Numbered from the stretch's first letter, positions 39,771-49,198 are shown. The stretch: DNA of 64,000 bases from Actinomyces sp. ZJ308 (GCF_011752065.1 NZ_JAAIJY010000006.1:62001-126000); one strand, 5' to 3'. Notes: generated from the sequence alone by a model not told the origin. Numbers and translations are program-made.

Positions 39771-40370
39771 ATGGCCGGAGACACCATCATCACCATCGTC
39801 GGGAACCTCACCGCGGACCCCGAGATGCGCTTCACGCCCTCCGGGGCAGCGGTGGCCTCCTTCACCGTCGCCTCCACACCGCGCACCTTCGACCGCCAGG
39901 CCGGTGAGTGGAAGGACGGGGAGACCCTGTTCATGCGCTGCTCGATCTGGCGCGACGCCGCGGAGAACGTGGCCGAGTCGCTGACCAAGGGCACACGCGT
40001 CATCGTCCAGGGCCGCCTGGTCCAGCGCTCCTTCACCACCCGTGAGGGCGAGAACCGCACGGTCGTGGAGATGCAGGTCGATGAGATCGGCCCCTCCCTG
40101 CGCTACGCCAAGGCCCAGGTCACCCGCCAGCCCCGCGGGGGCGGTCAGGGCGGCTTCGGCGGCGGCCAGGGCGGACCCCAGGGCGGCGGCTTCGGCAACC
40201 AGGGTCAGGGCGGATACAACCAGGGCGGCCCCCAGCAGGGCGGTTACAACGGCGGTGGCGGCTTCGGCGGCCAGGGCCAGTCCGGGTACAACGCCCCCGC
40301 CGGCGGCGCCGCGGACGACCCATGGGCCACGGGCGGCTCCACCTCCTTCGGTGACGAGCCCCCGTTCTAA
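39771..40370 (+). CDS. ssb: Single-stranded DNA-binding protein
   Basis: A protein of 199 residues. The OB fold covers about 1-115 ([38 protein letters not shown]). A Gly/Gln-rich flexible linker (about 120-180) follows, then the acidic tip SFGDEPPF that recruits replication and repair proteins. It coats single-stranded DNA as a tetramer. It sits between rpsF and rpsR as in most actinobacteria. Confidence 0.97.
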   Translation: MAGDTIITIVGNLTADPEMRFTPSGAAVASFTVASTPRTFDRQAGEWKDGETLFMRCSIWRDAAENVAESLTKGTRVIVQGRLVQRSFTTREGENRTVVEMQVDEIGPSLRYAKAQVTRQPRGGGQGGFGGGQGGPQGGGFGNQGQGGYNQGGPQQGGYNGGGGFGGQGQSGYNAPAGGAADDPWATGGSTSFGDEPPF

Positions 40371-40458
40371 AGCCACGACGTCGTCGGCACGTTCCCTCAA
40401 ACACACCACACTTTTCATCTCGTAGAGCGCCCAGGCGCTCAGACCAAGGAGTACCACC

Positions 40459-40695
40459 ATGGCGAAGCCCCAACTTCGCAAGCCGAAGAAGAAGGTCAGC
40501 CCCGTCAAGGCCATCAAGGTCGGCACCATCGACTACAAGGACACCGCCACGCTGCGGAAGTTCATCTCCGACCGCGGCAAGATCCGCGCCCGTCGCGTCA
40601 CCGGCGTCTCCGTCCAGGAGCAGCGCAAGATCGCCAAGGCCGTGAAGAACGCCCGCGAGATGGCTCTGCTGCCCTACTCGAGCTCGGCTCGCTGA
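40459..40695 (+). CDS. rpsR: 30S ribosomal protein S18
   Basis: A protein of 78 residues with [20 protein letters not shown] and [20 protein letters not shown], the S18 signature. No CxxC zinc motif is present, so it is the zinc-independent form (Cys-minus), which in mycobacteria is the low-zinc type when a second copy exists. Basic N-terminus [12 protein letters not shown]. It lies 15 bases before rplI. Confidence 0.95.
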   Translation: MAKPQLRKPKKKVSPVKAIKVGTIDYKDTATLRKFISDRGKIRARRVTGVSVQEQRKIAKAVKNAREMALLPYSSSAR

Positions 40696-40710
40696 TCGGA
40701 GGCACGCGCA

Positions 40711-41166
40711 ATGACCACCAAGCTCATCCTCACGCACGACGTCTCCCACCTCGGCTCCGCCGGCGAGGTCGTGGAGGTCAAGGACGGCTACGCCCGTAAC
40801 TACCTCCTGCCCCGCAAGCTGGCCACCCCGTGGACCAAGGGCGCCCAGCGCCAGATCGACCAGATGACCGAGGCGCGTCGCAAGCGCTCCATCGAGTCCC
40901 TCGAGCACGCCCAGACCGCGCGCACCTGGCTGCAGGAGAACGTCGTGACCGTCTCCGCCACCGCGGGCGACAACGGCCGTCTCTTCGGCGCCGTGACCAC
41001 CGCAACCCTGGCCGACGCCGTCAAGGCCGCCGGCGGCCCCGCCGTCGACCGCCGCAAGATCCAGGTCGTGCCGCCGATCAAGTCGACCGGCCGTCACAGC
41101 GCCTCCGTGCGCCTGCACGCCGACGTCGTGGCCCCCCTCGAGGTCAACGTCGTCCCCGCGCGCTGA
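40711..41166 (+). CDS. rplI: 50S ribosomal protein L9
   Basis: A protein of 151 residues. The N-terminal rRNA-binding domain is typical: KLILTHDVSHLGSAGEVVEV then DGYARNYLLPRKLATPW. A long connecting helix and a C-terminal domain (GDNGRLFGAVTTATLADAVK) complete it. It binds 23S rRNA at the base of the L1 stalk and supports frame maintenance. It is the last gene of the ribosomal operon before a terminator. Confidence 0.97.
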   Translation: MTTKLILTHDVSHLGSAGEVVEVKDGYARNYLLPRKLATPWTKGAQRQIDQMTEARRKRSIESLEHAQTARTWLQENVVTVSATAGDNGRLFGAVTTATLADAVKAAGGPAVDRRKIQVVPPIKSTGRHSASVRLHADVVAPLEVNVVPAR

Positions 41167-41185
41167 GAGCCTCCGGGCTTCTTTC

Positions 41186-41236
41186 CGCCGTCGGGCCGGG
41201 TCTCCTCCTTCCGGGGAGGGATCTGGCCCGACGGCG
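41186..41236 (+). terminator. Terminator after rplI
   Basis: The outer stem CGCCGTCGGGCC / GGCCCGACGGCG encloses an inner CTCCTCC...GGGGAGGG stem. It starts about 20 bases after the rplI stop. Confidence 0.78.
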
Positions 41237-41377
41237 TCGTCCTGAGGGTGCCTCGGCCTCGTGCTGACCTCCGGTTCGTGGGGTAGGTCGCGCGGTCGTA
41301 CCCTCTACCCCTCGATCGCGCGATACAAGGTACGACCGCGCGCGTAGGGACTGGCGAGGGCGGCGCGCCGGGGCGGC

Positions 41378-42844
41378 TCAGTGGCGCCAGGCGGTGCCGC
41401 GGGCGCGCAGGTAGGTGGTGGCGCCGCGGGCGGCCATGAACACGCAGGCGAAGGCGACCCACAGCTCGACCAGGCCCGACGTCGAACCGGTGGCGCCCGG
41501 CAGCACGCCGCCGCCGATGAGCAGAGCCAGGGGGACATAGGGCGCCAGCGTCACCAGACCCGCCCACGCCAGGTAGCGGCCGTCGCCGGCGCCCATGAGT
41601 ACGCCGTCGAGCAGGTAGACGACCCCGGCCAGCGGCAGCGCGCTCGCCGCCACGAGCAGGGTCGGAGTCGCGGCCGCGATGACGCCGGCGTCGGAGGTGA
41701 AGGCGCGGGGCAGCCAGGCGGCACCGGCCGCCATGAGCACCCCGATGAGCACACCGGTCCCGGCGCCCCAGGTGAGCATGCGTCGCAGGAGCTCGTCAAT
41801 GGACCAGCCCGCCGTGGCCGAGGCGGTCTGAGCCTCCGCGTCGGTGCCGGCCGAGGTATCGGTCGCGGTGGACTCGCCGTCGGCTCTCTGCGCCTGTCCC
41901 AGGGCGGTGCCGATGAGTGCCTGCGCCGCCACCGCCAGCGCGTCCAGGGCGAAGGCCGCGAAGGTCCACAGGACGTTGACCACCTGGTGGGCCGCCAGCG
42001 ATACGTCCCCGAGCGCCGTCGCCGCCCACACGGTGGCCAGGATCGCCACCCGCAGGCTCAGCGAGCGGATGAGCAGCGGGGTGCCGCTGCCCAGTGAGGC
42101 TCGCAGGCCATCACGGCGGGGGAGCAGACCGACGCCGGCCGCCCGGGCCTCACGAAGGATCGGGCGGGCCAGCGCCAGCGCCATGGCCGTCTGTGCGATC
42201 GCGGTGCCGGCGCCCGAGCCCGCGATCCCCATCCCGACGCCGTAGAGCAGGATCGCGTTGACGGCGACGTTGAGGACCGCGCCGCCGGAGGCCACGACGA
42301 AGGGCGTGCGCGTGTCCAGCAGACCGCGTAGCACCCCGGTGGCCGCCAGGACGACGAACATGCCCGGCAGTCCCGGGCAGGAGGCGCGCAGGTAGGCCAC
42401 AGCGGCCTGCGCCACCGGACCATGGGCGCCCATCGCCTGTGTCAGCCACGGGGCGCCCAGTCCCAGGAGGGTTCCCGCTCCCAGCCCCAGCAGGAGGGCC
42501 AGCCACATCCCGTCGACGCCGGCCCGCAGGCCCTGCGTGCGCCGGCCCGCGCCGAACAGGCGCGCCGTCGTCGCCGTGGTGGCGTAGGCCAGGAAGACGA
42601 ACAGGCCCACCGTCGTCGTCAGGATCGTCGAGGCCAGCGACAGGCCCGCCAGGCTGACCGCTCCGAGGTGACCGACCATCGCCGAGTCCGCCAGGACGAA
42701 GAGCGGCTCGGCGATCAGCGCCCCCAGCGCGGGCAGGGCCAGCGACAGGACCTGGCGGTTGAGACTGGTGGAAACGGGGCTGCTGGCGTCGGGCACCGCC
42801 CCATTGTGGACCACGGTGGACCGGAGGGGACCACTGGAGGTCAT
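41378..42844 (-). CDS. MATE-family multidrug / cation exporter
   Basis: ATG 42844 gives 488 residues; a later GTG near 42796 is also possible and no strong ribosome site decides. Twelve hydrophobic segments are expected. Both MATE halves are visible: LSLALPALGALIAEPLFVLADSAMVGHLG at the start of the first and SLRVAILATVWAATALGDVSLAAHQVV in the second. It is close to the DinF branch, known to export drugs or oxidised products using H+ or Na+. The loop near 355-385 has an unusual insertion rich in Thr/Ala/Glu. Confidence 0.88.
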   Translation of the reverse strand: MTSSGPLRSTVVHNGAVPDASSPVSTSLNRQVLSLALPALGALIAEPLFVLADSAMVGHLGAVSLAGLSLASTILTTTVGLFVFLAYATTATTARLFGAGRRTQGLRAGVDGMWLALLLGLGAGTLLGLGAPWLTQAMGAHGPVAQAAVAYLRASCPGLPGMFVVLAATGVLRGLLDTRTPFVVASGGAVLNVAVNAILLYGVGMGIAGSGAGTAIAQTAMALALARPILREARAAGVGLLPRRDGLRASLGSGTPLLIRSLSLRVAILATVWAATALGDVSLAAHQVVNVLWTFAAFALDALAVAAQALIGTALGQAQRADGESTATDTSAGTDAEAQTASATAGWSIDELLRRMLTWGAGTGVLIGVLMAAGAAWLPRAFTSDAGVIAAATPTLLVAASALPLAGVVYLLDGVLMGAGDGRYLAWAGLVTLAPYVPLALLIGGGVLPGATGSTSGLVELWVAFACVFMAARGATTYLRARGTAWRH

Positions 42845-43595
42845 GGGCGGTTGCCGGGTGGGCGCGGTGGGCCGCACGGAGCCTGCTCGACGGCGCGCAC
42901 ACACCGCACGCCACCGCGCGGGATGAGTTCGTTGAGACGAACCTGCCTGTGCCGAAGCGGTCCTCATGGCCAGGTTGAGGATCAGGTTGAGGGCGGGCCG
43001 GCGTCCACGGCCCCCGCGTCATCGATCGGGCGAACAACCCGGATTCTCTGGAGGATCGCACAACTATTCTCCAGAAAGAAAAGTAGGTACATACTGAAAG
43101 AATCCTGGAAATGCGACTGGTGAGGCCGTTGTCCGCCGGAGTGCGAGCAACCTGGGGATAACTGGTGCGGACATCCCTGTAGGAGAGCCACAAACGGTGT
43201 GGACCTCAAGTCGAGCGTCATGTTTGTCCACAGGTTTACCCACTTGTCCACAGATCACATTGTGATGTCGTGGGAAGTGCCTATAGGAAGCCTGAACTCG
43301 CAGATGTCAGTGATGGCAACGAAAAGTCGACAGTCCCTGGTACGGCTGCACCAGATGCGCACATCTGTATCCACAGTGGATGCGCTTCTGTCCCCAGGGA
43401 TGGGGGGTCTTCCCACAGTGGCGGTGCGGATATCCCCAAGACTGGCGAACTTGAGAGTTTGCCAGGTCTGCGCGATGGCGTTATCGTCACGCGCGCGCTC
43501 CACGCGGGCGAGCGTCTTCCTGGCACGGCGCTCCGTCGTCGGGAGTGGTAGGAGGGGCCGGTACCAACCGGCGTGATCGTGCGGAAGGTGGCCGG
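42845..43595. other. 751-base intergenic region upstream of dnaB with DnaA boxes
   Basis: No gene is supported. An AT-richer part lies at about 43055-43120. Beyond it are perfect TTGTCCACA boxes at 43224-43232 and 43244-43252, 20 bases apart in the same orientation. Near matches include TGGGGATAA (43153-43161) and GTATCCACA (43377-43385), with CCCCA or CCACA variants near 43390, 43410 and 43432. The layout of an AT-rich patch plus box cluster resembles a small origin or a DnaA-controlled dnaB promoter. Confidence 0.55.
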
Positions 43596-45020
43596 ATGGA
43601 CAACGGCATGGGCGGGCAGGCCGGCTCGGAGGGCGCCGGCGGCGGGAGCGTCCGGACCGACAGCGCCGCCTTCGACCGCCTCCCGCCCCAGGACCTTGAG
43701 GCCGAGATGGCCACGTTGGGCGGCATGCTCCTGAGCAAGGAGGCCATCACCGACGTCATCGACGTCCTGCGCGGACCGGAGTTCTACCGCTCGGCCCACG
43801 AGTCGATCTTCGACGCCATCGTCGAGGTCTACAACCGCTCCGAGCCCGCCGATCCGCTCATCGTGGCCGACGAGCTCTCCCGGCGCGGCGAGCTCGAGCG
43901 CGTCGGCGGCGCCCCCTACCTGGCCTCCCTCATGGCCACCGTCCCCACGGCGGCCAACGCCGGCTACTACGCCCGCATCGTCAAGGACAAGGCGCTCATG
44001 CGCGGCCTGGTCCAGGCCGGAACCCGCATCACCCAGCTGGGGTACTCCACCGACGCCGGCGACATCGCCGAGCTCGTCACCCTGGCCGAGGCCGAGGTCT
44101 ACTCGGTGGCCCACCACGACGGCGAGAAGGAGGACTACGTCGCCGTCTCCGAGCTCCTGGGTGAAGCCAACCTTGAGATTGAGGCCGCCCAGAACCGCGA
44201 GAACGGGGCCATGACCGGCGTCCCCACCGACTTCATCGAGCTCGACGAGCTCACCGGCGGGCTGCATCCCGGCCAGATGATCATCGTGGCCGCGCGTCCC
44301 GCCATGGGCAAGTCCACCCTCGCCGTCGACTTCTGCCGCTCGGCCTCGATCCACCACGGCATCACCAGCTGCTACTTCTCCCTGGAGATGGGCCGCATGG
44401 AGCTCATGATGCGCATCCTGGCCGCCGAGTCCAGCGTGGACATGAACAAGCTGCGCGGCTCGCGCCAGATGGAGGACCGGGACTGGACCGACGTCGCCGT
44501 GGCCTACAACCCCGTGTCCAACGCGCCGCTGTTCATCGACGACTCGCCCAACCTCACGATGCCGGAGATCCGCTCCAAGGCGCTGCGCATGAAGCAGCAG
44601 CACGACCTGGGGCTCATGGTCATCGACTACCTCCAGCTCATGAGCTCGGGCAAGCGGGTCGAGTCGCGCCAGCAGGAGGTCTCCGAGTTCTCCCGGTCCC
44701 TCAAGCTGCTGGCCAAGGAGCTGGAGATCCCGGTCATCGCCGTCGCCCAGCTCAACCGCGGTCCCGAGCAGCGCACCGGCAACAAGCCCCAGATGAGCGA
44801 CCTGCGCGAGTCCGGGTCGTTGGAGCAGGACGCCGACATCATCATCCTGCTGCACCGTCCGGAGTACTACAACAACGAGGAGCGCCCCGGCGAGGCCGAC
44901 ATCATCGTGGCCAAGCACCGCAACGGGCAGACCCGCACCATTCCGGTGGCCTTCCAGGGGCACGTCTCGCGCTTCGCCAACATGGCGCGCGACGTCACTC
45001 CCGAGCCCGCCTACGAGTAG
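43596..45020 (+). CDS. dnaB: Replicative DNA helicase DnaB
   Basis: ATG 43596 (GGAAGGTGG upstream) gives 474 residues without an intein. The N-terminal domain (RLPPQDLEAEMATLGGMLLS) is followed by the RecA-like ATPase with Walker A ARPAMGKST near 233-241, Walker B LMVIDYLQLM and the DLRESGSLEQDADIIILLHR region. It is a hexamer that unwinds DNA 5' to 3' at the fork. DciA at 8952 is its likely loader. Its stop lies within CTACGAGTAG, where the convergent permease gene also stops. Confidence 0.97.
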   Translation: MDNGMGGQAGSEGAGGGSVRTDSAAFDRLPPQDLEAEMATLGGMLLSKEAITDVIDVLRGPEFYRSAHESIFDAIVEVYNRSEPADPLIVADELSRRGELERVGGAPYLASLMATVPTAANAGYYARIVKDKALMRGLVQAGTRITQLGYSTDAGDIAELVTLAEAEVYSVAHHDGEKEDYVAVSELLGEANLEIEAAQNRENGAMTGVPTDFIELDELTGGLHPGQMIIVAARPAMGKSTLAVDFCRSASIHHGITSCYFSLEMGRMELMMRILAAESSVDMNKLRGSRQMEDRDWTDVAVAYNPVSNAPLFIDDSPNLTMPEIRSKALRMKQQHDLGLMVIDYLQLMSSGKRVESRQQEVSEFSRSLKLLAKELEIPVIAVAQLNRGPEQRTGNKPQMSDLRESGSLEQDADIIILLHRPEYYNNEERPGEADIIVAKHRNGQTRTIPVAFQGHVSRFANMARDVTPEPAYE

Positions 45021-45805
45021 GCCGGCTCGGCAGGACTCGGGGCCGGGATGCGCACCGTGCGCAGTCGCAGGGCGCCCACGGCCCAGCTCGCCGCGGTCAG
45101 CAGGACGGCCGTCGCAACGCCATGCGCCAGTCCTCGGTGCAGGTAGGTCGCGGTCTGCGACCCCAGGTTCTCCACGACGACGCTGGCCAGCTCCCGGGTC
45201 GACCACAGGGGCAGGACGCGGGTCCAGCCCTCCGAGGGGTCGACGAGCACCTGGATGGCCATGACCGACAGCAGCAGGAGCGCCCCCTCCAGGTCCCGTG
45301 GGACCAGAGCGGCGGCCAACGAGCCCAGGGGAGCGGCGACGGCGGCCGTCAGCAGCAGCATGACCGGGACTGTCCCCGGGCGGGTGAGCTCGTCGCCGAT
45401 CGTGGTCAGCACAAGCCCGCTGTAGAGCAGGCCGACGGCCCACCCCAGGCCGAGGACGGCGAGGTGGCGGCCCAGCAGCAGAGCCGTGGGGTCCGCTCCG
45501 TTCACGGTCAGGCGGCGGTCCACCGACCGGGAGGAGACCTGCGTGAACAGCGCCAGCGTCGCCGTCGCCCAGCCCAGGCCGATCGACAGGAGCCGGATGG
45601 CGGTCCAGTGCGCCTCCAGGCGCACCAGGTAGAAGACCAACGGCAGAAGAGTCGCCAGCGCGAGGGCGCCGCGCCGTCGGGCGAGCTCACGCAGGGTGAT
45701 GAGGGCGACGAGGCCCGTGGTCGCCGCCGTCGATCGGAACCGGGAGGCCTCGGTGTGGGGAGGTCCGGCTTGCGAGGCGGGTGGCTGAGGGGGCGGTGTG
45801 CTCAT
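45011..45805 (-). CDS. ABC exporter permease subunit
   Basis: ATG 45805 gives 264 residues. A Pro/Gln-rich start is followed by about six hydrophobic segments (for example LALATLLPLVFYLV and VPVMLLLTAAVAAPLGSLAAALVP). It overlaps the ATPase gene by 4 bases and dnaB by 10 bases; the two convergent stops share a near-palindromic decamer. No further family can be named; it resembles ABC-2-type exporters. With the ATPase it would export an unknown substrate under PadR control. Confidence 0.75.
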   Translation of the reverse strand: MSTPPPQPPASQAGPPHTEASRFRSTAATTGLVALITLRELARRRGALALATLLPLVFYLVRLEAHWTAIRLLSIGLGWATATLALFTQVSSRSVDRRLTVNGADPTALLLGRHLAVLGLGWAVGLLYSGLVLTTIGDELTRPGTVPVMLLLTAAVAAPLGSLAAALVPRDLEGALLLLSVMAIQVLVDPSEGWTRVLPLWSTRELASVVVENLGSQTATYLHRGLAHGVATAVLLTAASWAVGALRLRTVRIPAPSPAEPAYS

Positions 45806-46845
45806 GCGGGTTCCTTCCGCCGTGTCCATCGGGGTGCCCAACGGGCTGACCGGCCGCTGCCCTCCTGCGGCGCCGGAAGCTCGATGACACGGTCGACCAG
45901 GTCGACGTCGCGCAGCAGGTGGGTGACCAGCAGGACCCCCGCACCCGAGGCGCGCCAGGAGGAGATGAGTGCCCACAGGTCCTCGTAGGCCAGGGCGTCC
46001 AGGCCCTGGTAGGGCTCGTCCAGCAGCAGCAGGTCGGGTGCGTCGAGCTGGGCGAGGGCGACGTTGAGCTTCTGCTGGGTCCCGCCGGAGAGTGTTCCGG
46101 CGTTCTGGTCTCCTCGGGCGGTCCAGCCCAGGCGGGTCAGGAGCCGGTGCCCCGTCGAGACCGAGCGGCCCCGCGGCATGCCGCGTGCCGCGCCGAAGAG
46201 CCTGAGGTGCTCGTCGACCGTGAGCAGGGGAGCCAGGGAGTCGAGCTGGGGTGCGTAGCCGAAGCGTGGTGTCCGCTCGATACGTCCGCTCTCGGCGCGC
46301 AGCAGGCCCGCACAGAGCTGGAGCAGGGTCGACTTGCCGGCGCCGTTGGCCCCGACGACGGCGACGACCTCACCTCGGTGGACGGTGAGGCTGATGCCGG
46401 ACAGGACCGTGCGCCTGCCGCGGTGCACGGACACGTTCGTCAGGCGCAGGACGACGGGGGCGATGGACGGGACGGCGTCAGCCGGGATGGTGGTTGCGGT
46501 AGGCGCCTGCTCGGCGGAGTCGACCGGGACGCTATGGTCGGAGGCGTCGACGAGATCAGTCGAGCTGAGGTCGGTGGGGTTGCCGGTCCATGAGCCGGGC
46601 GCCGGAGGGGCGACCGTTCCCTGGTAGTCGCGCAGAGCGGAGGCGACCTCGCGGGCGTAGAGGACTGCCGGCCCGTACATCTCGAAGGGCGGCACGCCGG
46701 CCGCCTCCGCCTCGGCGCGGGTCGAGGTGGAGGTGCGTGAGACCTCGGGGACCGGAAGGCCGTGGCAGGCGAGCTCCGTCTCGAAGGTCCGGTACCAGTC
46801 GGGCGGGTCCGGCGCGGGGCCGCAAGGCTCTTGAGCGCGGTTCAT
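45802..46845 (-). CDS. ABC transporter ATP-binding protein with N-terminal extension
   Basis: ATG 46845 overlaps the PadR stop (ATGA) and gives 347 residues. The first 130 residues are not ABC; residues 15-75 (DWYRTFETELACHGLPVPEV and on) may be a small helical domain, then a low-complexity linker follows. The ATPase has Walker A GANGAGKST at about 165-173, the signature LSGGTQQKLNVAL and Walker B LLLLDEPYQGLD. It drives the permease encoded next. The N-terminal extension is unusual for an exporter ATPase and resembles the HAAS-like segments of PadR-linked proteins. Confidence 0.85.
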   Translation of the reverse strand: MNRAQEPCGPAPDPPDWYRTFETELACHGLPVPEVSRTSTSTRAEAEAAGVPPFEMYGPAVLYAREVASALRDYQGTVAPPAPGSWTGNPTDLSSTDLVDASDHSVPVDSAEQAPTATTIPADAVPSIAPVVLRLTNVSVHRGRRTVLSGISLTVHRGEVVAVVGANGAGKSTLLQLCAGLLRAESGRIERTPRFGYAPQLDSLAPLLTVDEHLRLFGAARGMPRGRSVSTGHRLLTRLGWTARGDQNAGTLSGGTQQKLNVALAQLDAPDLLLLDEPYQGLDALAYEDLWALISSWRASGAGVLLVTHLLRDVDLVDRVIELPAPQEGSGRSARWAPRWTRRKEPA

Positions 46846-47192
46846 GAGGAGGCCTCCGCCCGGGCCGACCGGCCCTCGATGAGGGCGCCAACGGCTGTGG
46901 AGAAGGCCCGCCACTCGGTCCGCCGTGCGGCGAGCTCTGTGCGTCCGGCCTCCGTCAGCGCGTAGTACTTGCGCGCGGGGCCCGAGGTGGAGGGGCGCCA
47001 GGAGACCGCGACGAGGCCGCGCTTCTCCAGTCGCATGAGGGCCGGGTAGAGCGTGCCGCCCGGAACCTCGTCCAGCCCGGCGGCGGCGAGGCGCTGAGCC
47101 AGTGACAGGCCATAGTCGGCGTGCTCGGCCAGCAGGGAGAGCAGGCAGGGTTCCAGGAAGCCGCGCAGGAGACGGGCCGTCGAGGTGTCCAT
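46842..47192 (-). CDS. PadR-family transcriptional regulator
   Basis: A protein of 116 residues. The winged helix domain has FLEPCLLSLLAEHADYGLSLAQRL, then EVPGGTLYPALMRLEKRGLV and a wing ending GPARKYYALTEAGRTEL, the PadR signature. It is the first gene of a three-gene unit with the ABC ATPase and permease. PadR proteins usually repress such exporters until a drug or toxic ligand binds. The palindrome at 47206-47218 is just upstream. Confidence 0.9.
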   Translation of the reverse strand: MDTSTARLLRGFLEPCLLSLLAEHADYGLSLAQRLAAAGLDEVPGGTLYPALMRLEKRGLVAVSWRPSTSGPARKYYALTEAGRTELAARRTEWRAFSTAVGALIEGRSARAEASS

Positions 47193-47205
47193 GGTTCATA
47201 GACTA

Positions 47206-47218
47206 CCTAGTTACTAGG
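47206..47218 (-). promoter_or_regulatory. Likely PadR operator CCTAGTTACTAGG
   Basis: A perfect palindrome with 6-bp arms around one T, 14 bases upstream of the padR-like start, in an AT-rich patch of otherwise GC-rich DNA. It fits autorepression of the exporter operon. Confidence 0.6.
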
Positions 47219-47527
47219 CAATCTATCTACCGGAACGTGTACACGCGCCGGATCGCACGGTCGAAAGTGTCACTGGTGGCGACTTTTAGGTCGCCCGAGT
47301 GCTGCTTCTCGGCGGGAGGGCGGCATATCCTCCCAGGTCAGAGCCCTGTGTGTGGGATTGTGGCGGCGTCAGGTCAAGGGAAAAGTCTCCCTGAGTGACA
47401 AAATGACCCGACTTTGACGGACGTCCGCCGTCAGCGGCACTGGAGGCCGTCGACGGCGGACGTACAGATGGCAAGCGGGCAGTCAGGTCTGTGCATGACC
47501 CTGGAAGACTGCGGGAGGCCATGGATA
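47219..47527. other. Intergenic region between padR and thiD with two hairpins
   Basis: No gene is visible. GGCGAC-TTTTAG-GTCGCC forms a small hairpin at 47279-47296. A larger one has 12-bp arms ACGTCCGCCGTC (47421-47432) and GACGGCGGACGT (47452-47463). The second could be a terminator for an unseen transcript or part of a small RNA. Confidence 0.4.
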
Positions 47528-47545
47528 ACCGCGGAGAACCGCGGT
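47528..47545 (-). terminator. Short hairpin after thiD
   Basis: Stem ACCGCGG/CCGCGGT with an AGAA loop, 9 bases beyond the thiD stop on the minus strand; the following bases are not T-rich. Confidence 0.5.
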
Positions 47546-47553
47546 GAAGGGCC

Positions 47554-48360
47554 TCAGGCCGGCCGGTACTCGCCCTGGTAGACGTAGAGGAAGGGCATGT
47601 TGCCGCGCAGCCCGTGCCGGATGGAGGAGGAGACGACCTCCTTGGCGGTGACGGCGGCCTCCAGTGGGGTGGCGCCCTTGGAGAGCTCGGCGGTGACCGC
47701 GGCCGCCAGGGTGCAGCCGGCGCCGTGGACGCGCTCGGTGCCCACGGCCTCGACCTCGAGGACCTCCAGGGTGGTGCCGTCGTAGAAGACGTCCAGCGCG
47801 GTGCCGGTGCCCAGCGACGGGCCGGCCTTGGCCAGGACGTTGGGGACGCCCTGGTCGTGGATGCGCTTGGCGGCGTCCTTGAGCTGATCGACCGTCGTGA
47901 TCTCCTCCACGCCCGCCAGGGTGGCGGCCTCGAAGAGGTTCGGGGTGGTCATCGTGGCGCGCGGCAGGATCTTGGAGCGCAGCGCGTTGTCCACCTCCAG
48001 GGCGCCCCCGAACTCCTGGCCCTTGCAGATGAGGACCGGGTCGAGCACCACGGTGGGGAAGTCGTAGGTCTCCAGTGCCTGCTCGACGACGTCGATGGTG
48101 GCCGCCGTGCCCAGCATGCCGATCTTGACGGCGTCGACGCGCGAGTGGACGGCGGCGCAGGTCTCGATCTGGTCGGCGATGACACCGGGGTCCACCGGGA
48201 CGAAGCGGTGGTTCCAGCTGTCCTTGGGGTCCATGGACACGATGCAGGTCAGGGCCGTGCAGCCGAAGACGCCGAGGGTGTGGAAGGTCTTGAGGTCGGT
48301 CTGGGCGCCGGCGCCGCCCGAGGCCTCGGAGCCGGCGATGGTCAGGGCGATGGGAGTCAT
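47554..48360 (-). CDS. thiD: Hydroxymethylpyrimidine/phosphomethylpyrimidine kinase
   Basis: ATG 48360 gives 268 residues. ThiD phosphorylates HMP and HMP-phosphate for thiamine synthesis or salvage; some relatives act on pyridoxine. The start [20 protein letters not shown], the middle [14 protein letters not shown] and the end [18 protein letters not shown] (anion hole and catalytic Cys/Asp-like position) mark the ribokinase-like ThiD fold. The hallmark GAGCTL is the form with Cys seen in PdxK/ThiD-like kinases, so pyridoxal kinase activity is possible. No other thi gene and no TPP riboswitch is near. Confidence 0.85.
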   Translation of the reverse strand: MTPIALTIAGSEASGGAGAQTDLKTFHTLGVFGCTALTCIVSMDPKDSWNHRFVPVDPGVIADQIETCAAVHSRVDAVKIGMLGTAATIDVVEQALETYDFPTVVLDPVLICKGQEFGGALEVDNALRSKILPRATMTTPNLFEAATLAGVEEITTVDQLKDAAKRIHDQGVPNVLAKAGPSLGTGTALDVFYDGTTLEVLEVEAVGTERVHGAGCTLAAAVTAELSKGATPLEAAVTAKEVVSSSIRHGLRGNMPFLYVYQGEYRPA

Positions 48361-48391
48361 GGATCTAGCGTGCACCGCTCGGGGCGTGCCG

Positions 48392-48431
48392 GCCAAGCCG
48401 GGCCGATCACGAGGAACCGGCCCGGCTTGGC
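48392..48431 (-). terminator. Hairpin terminator of the NAD(P)-binding protein gene
   Basis: A perfect 13-bp stem GCCAAGCCGGGCC / GGCCCGGCTTGGC with a 14-base loop lies between the stop at 48455 and the thiD start. Confidence 0.75.
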
Positions 48432-48454
48432 GAGGGGATGTGAAAAGCTGTGGC

Positions 48455-49066
48455 TCAGGCGTTGGCGATGGTCCAGCGCCGGCCGCGGTGGGCGTCCTTC
48501 TCGGCCTCGTCGACCAGGGCGACGGCGAAGTCGGCCACGGAGATCTCGCCGCCCGCGGGCTCGTCCGTTCCCTCGACGTAGCTGCCGGTGCGGGGCTTGT
48601 CGGTGAAGGCCGGGGCGGGGGAGAGGAAGGTCCAGCGCAGGGCGTCGTCGGCCCCGCGGTAGAGGTCGAGAACCTCGGAGAAGGCCAGGGCCTCGGGCTT
48701 GTACTCCTCGGGGAAGCCGGGGCTGTCCACCAGGCGGGCGCCGTCGGGCGTCAGCAGGGAGCCGGCACCGCCGACGACCACGAGCCGGCCGGTGGGGGCG
48801 GCGGCGATGAGGGCGCGGTGGGCGTCGATGGCCGGCTGGGCGGACTCGCCGCGGCCCGCGGAGACGGAGATGATCGTGGCGTCGGAGGCGTTGATGAGGT
48901 CGACGAGGGCCCGGGTGTCTGACAGGGTGAGGCTGACGTCCTGCGCGGCGCCCTCGGCGTGGCGCCCCGAGCGGGAGGCCGAGACGACCTCGTGCCCGCG
49001 GCCCGCGGCCTCGGCGACGACGGCCGAGCCGACCATTCCGGTTCCTCCGATGACGGCGATCTTCAT
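48455..49066 (-). CDS. NAD(P)H-binding oxidoreductase (atypical SDR)
   Basis: A protein of 203 residues. The Rossmann motif GGTGMVG is at 8-14 ([20 protein letters not shown]), followed by SASRSGRH, which suggests NADPH preference. The C-terminal part ([21 protein letters not shown]) is typical of the YwnB/NmrA-like NAD(P)H-binding group. It is divergent from an HxlR regulator with a shared operator, a common arrangement for quinone or aldehyde stress genes. The substrate is unknown. Confidence 0.86.
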   Translation of the reverse strand: MKIAVIGGTGMVGSAVVAEAAGRGHEVVSASRSGRHAEGAAQDVSLTLSDTRALVDLINASDATIISVSAGRGESAQPAIDAHRALIAAAPTGRLVVVGGAGSLLTPDGARLVDSPGFPEEYKPEALAFSEVLDLYRGADDALRWTFLSPAPAFTDKPRTGSYVEGTDEPAGGEISVADFAVALVDEAEKDAHRGRRWTIANA

Positions 49067-49160
49067 GACTTTTCCTCCTGTTGGATGAGGGAGCGGCGTT
49101 TGCGGACGAGTGTGCGCGACGGGATGTCGCCGTGCTCGCGATGGCTTGATGGTATGCTTA

Positions 49161-49175
49161 AGGTACCAAGTACCT
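49161..49175. promoter_or_regulatory. Likely HxlR operator AGGTAC-CAA-GTACCT
   Basis: A perfect 6-bp-arm palindrome in the 132-base divergent gap, followed by a related word AAAGTAACT at 49177-49185. It lies about 25 bases before the HxlR start and 95 before the oxidoreductase start. Confidence 0.65.
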
Positions 49176-49198
49176 CAAAGTAACTATAGGAGTGTGTT

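Noticed and set aside
48361-48454. TPP riboswitch before thiD
   Set aside because: The gap is short and filled by a terminator hairpin; none of the conserved TPP-aptamer words is found.
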